Under the pieces are notes generated by a model. The model made no database searches. It saw nothing but the letters and a program-made list of their open reading frames with translations, and had not been told where the DNA came from. A stretch of 64,000 nucleotides of DNA from Elysia crispata (taxonomy: Eukaryota > Mollusca > Gastropoda > Plakobranchidae), in contig JAWDGP010002489.1 in assembly GCA_033675545.1 (NCBI GenBank), positions 979,501 to 1,043,500 of the forward strand, read 5' to 3'. Positions 1-22,430 of this stretch are shown here, piece after piece. Made by a program: the position numbers and the translations under genes. Every line of letters starts with the position of its first letter. Position 1 is the stretch's first letter.

Positions 1-479
1 CATAATGTTACAGCATAGAGAACAGATACCTGTATTACATTTGCAGCACTGTTTAAAGTCTATCATAATATTTATCTCTGTGATGGTGTTGTGAAATAAA
101 AGCTTGTTACTTTAGATTGGACATTGTATAAAAAATCTGTTGATTTAAACAGATTGGTGGATGTGCCTTTTGATGAAGTGTGTTCTATTGATGTCTTGCA
201 ATCATTGCAAGGATCTTGCTTTTTTTCCCATTATATTTCTAAGTTAGAAGCTAGTGGAGTGTTTAATCATTACTTTTTCTTTAATAAAGAAATGTCTGCA
301 CTTTAAAAAATTGTTGAAGTGCTATTTTTTTCACCCTCGAGTAACATCTTTGCTTTGAAGAAATTGTCCTTCATACCAGGATCTTGTGATTTTCTGAAGA
401 TAAATTTTTCAGAACTGAAGTTGTTTTTAGGGTAATAAACATAAAGCCCTTCATCATTGAAGATATTTTATTTGTTCAG
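1..479. other. AT-rich sequence, no recognised gene
   Basis: AT-rich DNA with short stop-riddled frames. It ends in a plausible splice acceptor (TTTGTTCAG, ending at 479) that begins the candidate exon set described next, so it may be intron. No repeat or RNA gene was recognised. Confidence 0.4.
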
Positions 480-2916
480 GAATGAAACCAGGATTCCATC
501 TGTTGGATGATGAAGTGAGTGGTCAATATGTTCGAAGATTCAGTGCCAATTTTCTCGACCCCTGGGCAGATTCTTTGCCCACTAAGCCATGTTTGGTTAC
601 AAGACATTTTGTTTGTGTCTCATAATTTAGAGACACATTTCAGGTTGTTTTTTTATATGATTATATTATCTCCAATTGAAACAAGATTCTTAACATATTT
701 TGTACATGCAGTGCTTCTTTTTTTTACGTTTTAAAGTATTGATTTTACTACCGATATCTTTCTTTTATATTTTAAAGCTTGGAATTAAAATTTATTCTAT
801 TAAGTGATTAACTAACGACTTTGACACCTTTAATCAAAACAAATCTTCTTAAACGCAAGAACTCTTCAAAAGACCAAATTTAGTCCAGATCATGGAGGGG
901 TTTTACAACCTCTTTTGACAAGTATTTAAAGTAAATCAAAGTTGCTAATAATCATGACTACACGAGATAAGTGGCATTTATTTAGAATGTATTATAAAGA
1001 ATACTGTTGTTTATGTTGATAAATCATTGTGGTTATTATCTCTTGCAACGAATAAGACGCTGTTGTGAATAACCTCCCATTATATATCTGGTAGAAGACA
1101 GAAATAGAGGATCCGCAGCCACTTTTTTTTCTTTCTTTTCATCTTCATTTTTAGTGGTAGGATTTTATAAAAAAATTTGTGCTTGTGCACCTAAGAGATT
1201 TGAGTTACCAATGCAAGAACAGGTATATTTAGTTCAGTACTCTAGGACTAAAATGTGATTTCAGTGCAAAATATTCACAAATATTTAAATATAAAGAGGG
1301 AAAAAGGCATCACAGAGTTCTACAGATTATATGCATGCAAAAATGCTTTAAAAATTTTAATTATGAGGAATTCCATGCAATTCAAAATCGAAGGTTTTTT
1401 TTTAATAAATCATGTTTTTGATTTTTTACTCAGAATTTACCCTGCATATAATTGATTCCTTTTTTTTTTAAGCATGGAAAACAGTTATAATTTCTCACCA
1501 ACCATAAAAGAAAGAAATTGTTACTAAGCTTAGACCCATGTGAATCTCAGTAAACATTTGAATTGATTCAGAAATTATTAAGTCAATACTGTTATGTCAC
1601 ATGGGCTCATCAGTTGACAGATTAGGTTTTTTAAATAACTGAGTGCTACCCATGACTAATAATAATAATAATAATAATAATAATAGATAAATAAAATGAT
1701 AAAAAAATTGTGGGATTTCATGTGAAGTGCATGTTTATTTACTTTTTTCTTTCTATAATTTATTTGTATGTGTGCTTTAATTTAGTGTCTTTTGACATTG
1801 ATATCCAAATGCTAATTTAATCAATTTTTTTTTTAATATGTACTATATATCGCATAAACTTGTCAAATTGTCTGTCTGTTTTTTTTCCATACATATCTCG
1901 TACTAATCATCCTCTCACTTTCTCTGTCTTTAACTACTTACCCTCCTACTCTTTTCTTCTGAATCTCACCTTCTTTACCCACTCATGTCATTTTATTTCA
2001 TTGGTCTCTTTGTTTATAAGATACAAGCCAAAATGACAATTAAACTACTTAGAAAAAAATGTCTGTTGAATTTGTTCTTTTTTTTTTTTTTGTAAGTTTT
2101 TTTCCATTTATACAATTATTAGTGCAAACTTTGGGTTGTTAGGCTTATCTCGGGTCGTCTTGTCACATAGAATGGGGGAGAAAATGGTAAAGTCTTTTGT
2201 TTGCGATGAGATTTTTGAAACAATGGGATGTAGGTAAGAATCACTTTTTGCCACAGTAAAATTTCAAAATGGGAATGCTGATGCATCCAACCCTCTGCTG
2301 TTTTGCTTATTGGAATGTCTATACAAAAAATGCTGCTTTGAAAATGTACACTAAAAGAGACTCAAAAAGAGGCCTTTTCACGTGTATTGAACCTCAGTTA
2401 TATATAAAAAAAATTTGTGGAATTTTGTACTAAGTTTGTAAGGCCACTACACCTTTTGAACTCGTTCAAAAAGATTAATCCATGTTTGTATAGAATGAAG
2501 TATCAGCATTTAGAAATTTGTCACACAAAGCTTTTTCATTGAGGTAGGATTCTTTTTTTCATGTTTTGGATGGTGAATCAAATGCTGATAGTAAAAATGA
2601 ATACAGTTAATGTAATAGGTATGGTCTCTCTGTCACATGAGCTTTGGTTGAGTCAACTACTCTGTTACAATTCTTTTCCTTTTAGAGTTTTTTTTATTGC
2701 TGATAAACTTGCAACAGAATCTGCAGAATTATTATGTAGATTTCCATTACAACTAAAGGTGATGTATACTGTGAGTCCTAATGTTAACTGTTAAGCTGAA
2801 GCTAAAAAGTGCTTAAAATCCGTAATGTGTTCAGTGACAAATTCATCCTGCGGAATGATTTTTTTCACTCACGTTTCTTTTTTTACTTATTTTAGATTGT
2901 CTCCAATGGCAATTAG
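480..2916 (+). CDS. Putative 3' exons of an unidentified gene
   Basis: Not recognised as any family. Five short open segments, each bounded by AG and GT, join with matching phases: 480-514, 1161-1222, 2123-2233, 2686-2758 and 2896-2916 (TAG stop). The longest, 2123-2233, has a strong polypyrimidine tract before its acceptor and a GTAG|GTAAGA donor, and encodes a coding-looking stretch (…MGEKMVKSFVCDEIFETMG…). The next encodes …ADKLATESAELLCRF… . Joined, they give about 100 residues with balanced acidic, basic and small residues, unlike the F/I/K-rich translation of the surrounding AT-rich DNA. The 5' end, if real, lies left of the window. The second segment has a competing acceptor 6 nt upstream that opens another frame, and segments this short can arise by chance, so the model is tentative. 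The mariner element sits about 530 bp downstream. Confidence 0.33.
1659..1685. repeat. (AAT)n microsatellite
   Basis: About nine AAT units, within an intron of the putative left-end gene. Confidence 0.9.
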
Positions 2917-3441
2917 ATCAAGAGATGAAACCTAATAACTTCCAAAGCCAATCAAGCTTGTGAGGCTGTTGTTGACACTGTCCTGAACTTTGTTTTCACT
3001 TTGTATATATTGGGCTGCCATTCAAACATTCCAAGAGCCTTGAAAAATATAATTCCTCTTCCTTAGTGCCTTTGTAAAAATTCAATTTTAGCAAGCCAAA
3101 ATATACAATAATTAGTCACTTTTGGTTTTACTCCTGGAGATTACAAAAATCACATTATTGTATTTTATGATAAAATAGATTGTGAGGGGGAAAATGCTTT
3201 GAGTTCACACAAATTAAAAAAAATATTATTACTGTAGTTTCATTATTTAGAAGAACAAAATATAAAAAAAAGTAACGTTTTAAACAAGAAAAACAACTTG
3301 AAGTAATTAGAGTGAGCAATCACTAAGATTCAAATGAAAATTTGCTTTAATAATAATTAAACTATAAAAAAGACTTTATAATTATGTTTCGATCAAGCAT
3401 TGTTTTATTTCACAGTGCATAATTATACTGTGGTATGGAAA
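2917..3441. other. AT-rich flank, nothing recognised
   Basis: Sequence between the putative stop codon and the mariner insertion. It could be 3' UTR and intergenic DNA. No clear polyadenylation signal, RNA gene or repeat was seen. Confidence 0.4.
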
Positions 3442-3443
3442 TA

Positions 3444-3473
3444 CGAGGGCATATTGATAAGTTTTGCCTCCAA
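3444..3473 (+). repeat. Mariner left terminal inverted repeat
   Basis: 30 bp, reverse-complement identical to 4764-4793. After two mismatches a further 6 bp (CCATAA) also match. Confidence 0.95.
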
Positions 3474-3623
3474 CGCCATAATGTATCGGGTTTTCAATTT
3501 AGAATCTTCTAGTTTGGCATCAATACTCACAAACCCTTTGTCTACATGTGTGCAAAATTGCATCTGCGTATGACGTCATTTGAGCTCAAAATGTGGCGTG
3601 TCACGCGGTCAGAGGAAAGAAAA

Positions 3624-4679
3624 ATGGCGTCTTCCATGGATCTACGCTTAAAACAAAGGGCTGTGATTGAATTTCTGACTGCAGAAGGCTGTAGTCCTAT
3701 AGAAATCTTTTATCGTATGAAAGCCGTATATGGTGAAATGTGTTTAGATGTAAGTACTGTGAGACGATGGACACGGCGTTCAAGGGAAGAGAATCCCAGT
3801 GAATCAACTGTTCATGATCAAGCCCGTACTGGTCGACCATTGTCAGCGTCAGACTCTAAGCACCAATCTCGTGTTGATCAGTTGATTCGTGAAAATCGCC
3901 GCGTCAAGCAGATTGACATTAGTATTGAAATAGGGATTTCTCAAGAGAGGGTCCACCACATCATCACAAATCTCCTAGGATACAGGAAAGTTTCTGCTCG
4001 ATGGGTCCCAAGAATGCTGACGCCTCAGATAAAGCTGCAAAGAGTGCAAATCTGTAGAGAACTGTTGGCAAAATTTGATGAGGATGGTGAAGACTTCCTC
4101 CGTCAAATTGTCACTGGGGATGAATCCTGGGTTCATCATTATGATCCTGAATCGAAGCAACAGTCGAAGGAGTATAGACACAAAACGTCACCATCTCCGA
4201 AAAAATTCAAAGTGTTTTCTTTGGTGCTTCTCACCATCTTTTGGGACAGTGAGGGTGTGGTTCACACAGAATTTTTGGAACAAGGCAACACCGTGAATTC
4301 TACGAAATATGTGAGCACACTGGAGAAACTGAAAGCGAGGTTGCGATGGGTAAGGAGTGAGAAAGTTTCCATCATCCATCACGACAACGCTCGCCCTCAC
4401 ACAAGTTTGGAAACTCGCACGGCTTTAGATCGTTTAGGCCTCCGGACATTACCGCACCCGCCTTATAGCCCAGATCTTGCTCCGAGCGATTTCTTCCTTT
4501 TTCCAAAACTCAAGGATTACCTCAAGGGCAACCGTTACGAGACAGACGAAGATGTGAAGAATGCTGTTCTTTCTTGGTGCAGAGACAAGACTGCTGACTT
4601 CTTCGCTGACGGCATCCAACAGGTCGTCCGTCGGTGGCGGCTCTGTATCGAACGGGACGGTGATTATGTTGAAAAATGA
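3624..4679 (+). CDS. Mariner transposase (DD34D)
   Basis: Cut-and-paste transposase that binds the terminal repeats and moves the element. The start chosen is ATG 3624 (351 aa), because mariner transposases are about 345-355 aa and start just before the first helix-turn-helix; the frame is open upstream to an ATG at 3546 (377 aa). From 3624, the N-terminal paired-like helix-turn-helix region covers about residues 5-55, a GRP linker sits near 70, and a second helix-turn-helix near 80-120. The linker motif WVPRML replaces the usual WVPHEL. The catalytic acidic residues are D166 (TGDESW), D254 (HHDNARPH) and D289 (YSPDLAPSDFFLF), with exactly 34 residues between the last two. Oddity: between KKFKV and LTIFWD the protein is a few residues shorter than typical mariners and reads FSLVL, so activity may be impaired despite the open frame. 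Confidence 0.93.
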   Translation: MASSMDLRLKQRAVIEFLTAEGCSPIEIFYRMKAVYGEMCLDVSTVRRWTRRSREENPSESTVHDQARTGRPLSASDSKHQSRVDQLIRENRRVKQIDISIEIGISQERVHHIITNLLGYRKVSARWVPRMLTPQIKLQRVQICRELLAKFDEDGEDFLRQIVTGDESWVHHYDPESKQQSKEYRHKTSPSPKKFKVFSLVLLTIFWDSEGVVHTEFLEQGNTVNSTKYVSTLEKLKARLRWVRSEKVSIIHHDNARPHTSLETRTALDRLGLRTLPHPPYSPDLAPSDFFLFPKLKDYLKGNRYETDEDVKNAVLSWCRDKTADFFADGIQQVVRRWRLCIERDGDYVEK

Positions 4680-4696
4680 TATGTCATCTGGTGCTA

Positions 4697-4702
4697 AATA
4701 AA
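4697..4702 (+). promoter_or_regulatory. Polyadenylation signal of the transposase gene
   Basis: AATAAA 18 nt after the transposase stop codon, inside the element. Confidence 0.5.
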
Positions 4703-4763
4703 ATGACCTTTCATTTGGTGTAAGTATCATTTGTTTGTCTTCATTATTTCCAAAGTTATGGAC

Positions 4764-4793
4764 TTGGAGGCAAAACTTATCAATATGCCCTCG
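4764..4793 (-). repeat. Mariner right terminal inverted repeat
   Basis: Exact reverse complement of 3444-3473, followed by the TA target-site copy at 4794-4795. Confidence 0.95.
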
Positions 4794-4795
4794 TA

Positions 4796-6146
4796 TTTTT
4801 ACTAAATTATTGGTCAGTTTAAAAAATCTGATAAATCTTTATAACATAACACCCAACAAATAATAAGAAATTCAACTTTATTTGCATCCCTCACTTTACA
4901 GATCAAAAACATTTACTTTTTAAATAAATCGCTTTGTGTGAATCTTAAAGTTACTATGATACAATTCTATTACTAATGCAAATTTACATGATAATGCAAT
5001 TGATTATGGAAATGCATCGAGACGAAGAGCAAATGTTCTTAACAAAGTTATCACAGACTTGCTTTGGTTCTCTCACTATACATTTTATGTAAATAATAAA
5101 TTAAAACAATATTCATAAAAACTTTGTTTAAAGATATATTCATAATGTAAGATCTCTGTGACTTTTCTTGCAGGAATCGTTTTTATGTTATCTTAAAGGA
5201 GATTAAAAAAAGATAGAAAGGGGGAATCTAGGAGATTTATTACAATTCTGTAACTTCGTTTTTGCTTATTGCAAAGCCAGCTGGTGAAAATTATAGAGTA
5301 TTTGGACGACCGTTTTAATAATTGATACTTGATTATTATGAACATGAAATCTAGTAAAAGAGTATTTAAGAGCAAAAATAAGAATGAAAGATTGTCTTAA
5401 AAATAGACAATACTGATTGGTCGTTGACGGTATTTTTAATCCAACACCTTGAAGACATGTAAGTAAATCATAGAAATAGGAAAACAAAACTCTTTAACTC
5501 AACATTGATCTCTTGTCTCTTATTTTGATCCAGGCTATTTTTTTATCTTCTTTCTTATAATAGACCTTTACAAAATGATAATTTATGTGTGTCCAGGTTG
5601 ATGATGGAAGTAATGAATTATTTCCTTAAAACCTTTATACAAGTGCTTAAGTTTCCATCATAAAGTTCATCCAGTGAGAACTGCCTCAATGAACTCAAAC
5701 GAAAAAAGAAAGGTGACGAAAATATGTTTCTTGGAAACTGAGCTCTTGTTGACTTCATAAATAGAAGGAGAATCAAGGCACACAATATGCACTCCTTCTT
5801 AGCAGTTTGCATATTTAGCGAAAAATCATTTAAACCTGTAGAAGGAAGGAACTGATAGCAACCACAGCAGCATGAGGCTGTGCAATTTTCAGGATGTCAG
5901 GATCCCTTTCTTGGGAGTAGTTTATTTTAGACCGTTTGCTTGAGTTGGAGATCCACAAAAGGATCCAAACTTTTTTTTTTTTTAATTAAAAAAAAATGTT
6001 TGGGGAATCCGTTTTAGACAATGTCCGACTTGTTTGATCAATGTCTGAGGAGTTAACTTAAAGTTAAAAGAATATAAGCCGTGGAAGGAATAATATTTAA
6101 CATGGCCGTGCAGAGGATGGCAAAAAGGAGAATTAACGTAATGAGG
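4796..6146. other. Intergenic AT-rich DNA
   Basis: No exon, RNA gene or mobile element recognised between the mariner element and the triplet repeat upstream of the SHIPPO gene's 3' end. Confidence 0.5.
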
Positions 6147-6157
6147 ATAGTGATAAT

Positions 6158-6204
6158 AATGATGATGATGATGATGATGATGATGATAATAATAATAATA
6201 ATGA

Positions 6205-6235
<31 letters not shown>

Positions 6236-6289
6236 AAGAAGAAGAAGAAGAAGAAGAAGAAGAAGAAGAAGAAGAAGAAGAAGAAGAAA
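6158..6289. repeat. Compound (GAT)n-(AAT)n-(GAA)n microsatellite
   Basis: GAT units to about 6186, a few AAT units, then about 27 GAA units to 6289. Located downstream of the SHIPPO gene. Long open frames here are only repeat translations. Confidence 0.95.
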
Positions 6290-6763
6290 TATAATCAAAA
6301 TAATAATAAGAAATAATAACAACAACAACAAAACAATATTAATGCTCGGTAATTATGGTTGTGATGCTGTTAACATCTTTGTGATAATGATCATGCATCA
6401 ATAAATTGACAATAGTAATATAAATTAAAACAAACAACAAACAAAACAAAAAAACGTTCATAATAACATTATAATATATAAGATACTCGGATGAAGGCCC
6501 ATAAAATGCTCAAACCGTGATACTCTAATTATTTAAAAAAAAAACAAAAGAAAACTCATTATCTGGTTTTAAAAATCCAACAATAATTGAATAAATCCAA
6601 AAAACGGACACGATAATGTTGTTAAACAGCGTAGTCTTTCATTACACACATAAATTTTCCTTTGTCACGCAAACCAAAACCAGTCCTAAGTTTAACCAGA
6701 GAGGACAGATCTAGATACTTATCTATTCTCTCTGGTTTAACCTCGGCAAGACTAGAGAAGACC

Positions 6764-15756
<8,993 letters not shown>

Positions 15757-16590
15757 CTTGTTGGAATATTGAGAAGAAGAAATTTCAAGAGTGATTTCCC
15801 AGTTGTAGAAAAATCCTTTAACAGATCCAATCCGGTTTTTGAAGGTCAGAATTTTAACAAGTCTATCAGAGTTAAAATTCTAATTTTCTATATGGACACC
15901 ATGGTTATTCGAAATACACCCTGCTCTTGTTTTATTCCCATGTTATTTTTTCTGCAATTATCAAAGTTTCAAACTCTATATTGCCCCGCCTTCCTTAACT
16001 CAACATAGTATGGATTTTTTTTTTATAGCATCCAGGAGTAGCACAAACACTGACTCCGTACAATTATCGCTATTGATTAAAAAAAAAAATGCGCCATGGA
16101 GACTTAATCTCGGAAATCGCGCTTGGCAAAGTTGAAACTAATTGGTTTACAGCATTACTATTTTTCAGCAATTATATCAAAAGTTCACTATGCAAAGTGT
16201 CCACATAATCTTTTTTTGGCTAAGAACTCTTGAATTTCACTACGAAAAGCAGGAACTAATTATCTCATAGAGCTTAAAAAGTTCTTGTCTTTATTGATAT
16301 ATACTGATGGGCGGTGGTTTGATACAGAGAATAATATCTAAAAAGTTGTTCACATCACAAAGGTATATCAAGAGATCGGCAACCGTGGTATTCCCTATCC
16401 TTTTGCCGAAAAAAAGCTTTCGAGGTAGTTCCTGTTGAAGTTGAAAACATATTCATATATTTATGAATTAGTGACATGCAACACTTAACCTAAATGTCTA
16501 TAAAGGTACATTAATCAGCAAATTATCTTCTGTTTTCTTTTACTTTAATTGGTGAAAAATAATAATGATAAAAAAAAACAAGAAAGAGAA

Positions 16591-17228
<638 letters not shown>

Positions 17229-20200
17229 CAGCTCTGGGCGAAAAAGTCACATAAATAAAATGGTTACATGAAAAGAGTTTATCTTGACTAGCCGTATCAT
17301 ATTTTGATTTAAAAAAAAAAGGAAAATTAAAAATAATGTAAAGAACGACACATATCGATTAAAAAAATTAATGATTTCTCCTCAAGCCCTTAAAGTCAGA
17401 GTAAAAAGCAACAAAAATAATGCATGAGTATCGTGCACTGATACCTCAACATATGTATGCCCTTGAAATTGATATTTTTTCATACTTTTTTCCGTTTTCA
17501 TTTTCAATATCCTCAAATACTTTTCGCTAAAAAAAATCCCTAGGAGCATTGAGGAAGTCTGCCATTTTTTTTTTACAAACAAGTAAGAATTTTATTTAGG
17601 GATTGCGTATTATTTATTCACATTCTCATAGGTTGTATTCCTTAGATAAAGCAGTTCACTTCCTCAGTTCGTTCGGAAATGAAAAGAAATTGGGGTTAAG
17701 TAACTGTTTCCTTCTTAATGATGCAGTCCTTTGCCATGTATTTTTCAGGGTTGTTAAACCCTTCATTTTTATTTCGCATACCAACACAAACCACTGGATC
17801 ATGAGATTTTGATTTATCCGATTGAATCTTGTCTAAAACATGTTTTAACTAACGAATTGAAAATACCATTTGTAGTGAATTGTACATAAAAACTTATCAT
17901 TTAACGAAAAGAAAGAACTATGATATAATATGAAGATTGTTATAACCATAATGGATCTAACTAGGCTAAAACAAAATGAGCAACTAATTGTAATCGTTTC
18001 AAAAATGTTTTGAGACGAAAAGAGTATTTTATTAAAAAAAAAAAAACCGATTGTCAAACCATCTACTCTTTTCCTGCTTCTGTAACTTTAATCAAAAGAG
18101 AATTTAATATCATAACCCATCCTTAGATCTTCGGGAAACAAATTTTTACGTCCATAACGGCCCATTACACTCTCTTATTAATGCAAGTCTCTTAATGGTA
18201 CTCTCATGTAATACTAAAAATTTTTTCTTTTTTTCTGATTTCGAGAAATTAAGATGATTATAATTGGCAATTTTTATAGATGCTATATATTTAGTATCTT
18301 TGCGCGCGAGCTTAATAATGTAACTTTAGTCTGCAATGAATGAACCAGAAATTCACGTCACAAAAAAAAAAAAAAATAATTGGGTCGAAAATTGTCAGAC
18401 TGACGTCACTTTCCTTGAAGATAAGAACTTTTCAATTCAATAGTTAAAATTCATCAATAAGTCGAAAAAAGAAACAGTCGAAGACCTTCAGGTAAACTCC
18501 AGATAGTACAGTCAGTAACGCACTAGATTGATGAATCTTAGGGATAGAATTCAAATGAAAATTCAAAAAATGTGGTAGCATATATTTGGAATTGCATAGC
18601 TTTCATGTTATTGACTTAGCCTACCAATAAATTGGGACCCAAAGAGTAAAAATTTCAGGATATCTTCATTTTTTACATCAGAGACACACCTAAATATTTT
18701 ATGCTGCCTTTTCTTGTTGACCTAATACACCCTGCTGTGTTTTATTTCTTCTACTATTCCCCTGCAGGCTATGCGTAACCATCATGATTAAGAGCGGTCG
18801 GTCAATATTTTGTGAATATGTTTAAAATCTTTAGTCTTTTCCAACTGAAAGCACACTTTTCTTCCTAGACGCAATTTTCTGCACTATCAATATCAACTGT
18901 GAATGACTGAAATTGAATCTGTAATTGCTAGTATTTTTCGCTAAGACGTTGTCATAGCAGTCATTTGCCATAACATTTATTCTACCCATGATACTCGTTA
19001 TCTTAACAATTAATCTGAGAGCGTGCTCTTGGTAAGAATCCAAGGTCCTTTATTCTCACGATCTGAATGACCAAAGAGAATTTGGAATAGAAACGCAGGG
19101 TTCTCTAAAGCATTTAATCTGTAGTGGCCTTCGCACACCAAATGTGGCTAGAGTAATTTCCGGACCCAAACCTCTCAGCTTTTGAGCTGTTGTTAAGTCC
19201 TTTTGTCAACACGGAGCGTCCATACCTAGGATCGACGTTTGGTTCTAAGCTTTTATATTGGTAGAGCATAGAAACTCGAGTGAGACTAACAGCCGTATTA
19301 GTCACAGATCGTAACTTCTATCGTGAAAGCAATATGAAAGGAGTAAGAGTTGACCGAAGAAATTAAAATAATCATACAGTATCAAGATAGAGATAGCAGA
19401 ATGGCTATCATAACTGCTACTTATACAGCATAGCGAATGGGGCCGTATAAGAATAGAGTCTAAATAAACCATTTTCTTCCTATCAGTCATCTTTTCTAAA
19501 TTGTAAGTTTGTGACATTGTTGCCTATTTTGTCATTACGGAGGTCATATGAATGAGCTCAGAGGAGAATTTCTCCTGTTAGTTTCTCAGTTCCGTAAATA
19601 GGATTAATTGATGAGCTGAATGTTTGACAAAGTCCACTCACATTAGTATAATGTCTTGTATATCATTGCGCACACCAAACAGTCTCATACTAAACTATAC
19701 AGAATGCAATTTAAAAAAAATGGAGAAAAGCTCTAGTCTCTTAATGGCTTGACTTGAAACGGCGAATAAAAGTCCATGAATAGAAGTGCAGATGTAGATG
19801 TAAATATTTGCCTATTTAGTGGTAAAACAGTGCCAACATACATGTGTATTATTGCGCTCTATATAAAAATATTCATGAAAGTATAAAAAGTTTTATGAAT
19901 AATTTGATTCATTAATGTCATGATGGCATTGATAGATAACACTTTGAAGAGCTTGAGAGTATTCACGATGAGATGTCATATCAAAAGCTGCGTAATTCCG
20001 ATCAAAAAACAATTATACAGAGAGTAATGCTATTTAAGTTAGCGGCATAGTCATTTAAGAATTATATCCAAAGAATAGACCCTCTCGTTAAACTAAATAA
20101 AGGAAAAAACATTTGGTTCATTTTAACCATGAGAGTACAGAAAAAAAGGAGTCTAATATAATTACATCATCTGAAAGTGAAATCTTTCTTGGGTACCTTT

Positions 20201-20256
20201 GGTGTCAAAGATGAGATATCGCGCTGTGAGCCTCGAACACATTTGTCCTTTAAAGG

Positions 20257-20258
<2 letters not shown>
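17229..20258. other. Non-coding stretch, nothing recognised
   Basis: AT-rich, no supported exon. A TGACGTCA octamer occurs at 18401-18408 but no gene is next to it. Confidence 0.5.
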
Positions 20259-20578
<320 letters not shown>

Positions 20579-20580
20579 GG

Positions 20581-20616
20581 CTTATCAATTATTCTCAACT
20601 TATCTTCAAACTATAT
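20581..20616 (+). repeat. Dispersed repeat fragment, copy 1
   Basis: 36 bp beginning CTTATCAATTATT, nearly the same as 55173-55207. Both copies run directly into a (TA)n tract. Probably the end of an unnamed repeat family. Confidence 0.55.
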
Positions 20617-22332
20617 ATATATATATATAGTATCGTGTTATCCGATCCCTTAAGCATGCTATTTTAACATCATATTTTTTTCCAGCCGCCAATAAAATAA
20701 AATTAGAGAAAGCAAGTAATTTCTGTACAACTCTGGAACATTCAAGGACTTCTGTTGATATTAACCCCTGCCTAGTAGCCATAAAAGTGACTCCCTACTG
20801 TGGATAATGTGCCAAATAGTTTGACAACCCGCTTTGAAGGCAGATTAAAGTCCCGGCGATTTATTTTAAACTCTTTGAGTAAGTGACGTTTAACTGGTTT
20901 CATAACAGGGCAGGCCAGTCCATATATTATAAATGTCAAAGAACCCTGGGTGAAAAAAATCACCACTCAAGACGTAGAACATGTTTGTCTCTATGTTTAC
21001 ACCAGGTCGCAAAGTTTGCTCTTCCGAATTTATAATTTAGACGTAGCAGGCAAAGCTATCAATCACCTCGTAAAATAAAATAATTGCTCATTAAATATTA
21101 GGAAGTTGTTGTGGATAATAAATAGGAAGTTTTTTTTTTTTAAATCCCTCTAAGTATCTACTCGGGTTGAAGGACGAAAAGACAAGTACCGCTACATTCA
21201 TTTTTTTATGACAACCAACGTTATTTGACATTAAATATACAGATGGCAGTCAAAAAATTTGTCACGGTACAATAAAAAAAACTGTATTGAGTGGCTGGTG
21301 AAAGGTTTATTATTGATTTAAAGATAAATTGGCTCGCTATATTTTTCTAATTGGCAGATGTTTTACAGAAAATCGAGCATTTGCTTACTACGAGTCATGT
21401 TTTCTGCTTTCTGTTAAGAACATTGGGCACAATATTGTCTTCATTGCGGTGATATTTCAATTGTATTCTGATATGCATCAATCAAATATTGAGCACACTC
21501 TGTCAGAGCTACTTGATTCCTGTCCCAGCCTCTAAGAGGCTTTAAGAGGTGCATCAATGAATATGAACTTTTAAGCTAAAACAAACTAAAGAGATAACCT
21601 CTGATCGTGAGAAATGCGTGTTGGAAAGAGACAAATGGCGATCCTTTGAAAGTATGCTTCAGCTGAGGTACTTCAGTGTGATCACTCTCTTCTTTTTGAT
21701 TTTATGAGATTTTTTCCAGCTCAAGCTATGATTCAGAGTGCAAAATCGCCTTTTCAATCAAATGTTTATGCGATTTTTCCTCAGCCATATCCAATCCCTG
21801 ATTCTCTCTCACCTTGAACGGAAGGTGAAAGCCATTCATTGAAAGAATGGCTGAAAACAGTTAAATTTTTAATGCCGTTGTCCAGCTACTATACAGTTGT
21901 GTGGTTCGATGGTGGCAACATCCGTTGCTTGGAGCCCACCCAGTCCCTACTCTCTAGGTGCGGAAGGATAATTCCGCTGAAGCTTGCTGGTACTAACGAG
22001 GCATGAGTTACCAAATAGAATAAATAACTACCAACAGCATAATTATTATGTATTGTCTTGTGTGTGATAGTTAGAGGTCAGAGACGCGAAAATAAGGAGA
22101 TGACAACAGGCATAGGACGTACAAGAAAATAAGAATAACAATAAAATGCTTTATTAAAGATTTCTAACTTTTATAGTAATGCTCTTTTTTTTAGAAGCAA
22201 ACTTCAAAGCACGAATGTAGAAAAAGTTTACCACTATGCACAGGAAAGGAAGGGAGGATTCAAATGGGCATATAACATGAATTGAAAGTGAGGGAAAGAA
22301 AGGACAGATAGAAAAAGTATATGTGTGTGGGT
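20617..22332. other. Non-coding stretch, nothing recognised
   Basis: Begins with a short (TA)n. No exon or named repeat supported. Confidence 0.45.

Positions 22333-22426
<94 letters not shown>
22333..22426. repeat. (GA)n microsatellite
   Basis: About 46 GA units. Confidence 0.97.

Positions 22427-22430
<4 letters not shown>

Larger units (their letters stand above)
3444..4793 (+). mobile_element. Mariner (Tc1/mariner superfamily) DNA transposon, near full length
   Basis: A 1350-bp element bounded by TA dinucleotides (3442-3443 and 4794-4795), the expected mariner target-site duplication. Its termini are perfect 30-bp inverted repeats beginning CGAGGGC, with the match continuing (2 mismatches) to about 38 bp. 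It contains a single uninterrupted transposase frame with a polyadenylation signal AATAAA at 4697-4702. Perfect terminal repeats and an unbroken frame point to a young insertion. It lies between the putative left-end gene and the SHIPPO gene and disrupts no recognised exon. Confidence 0.95.

Noticed and set aside
18401-18408. TGACGTCA octamer
   Set aside because: A perfect CRE, but not near any supported gene start.
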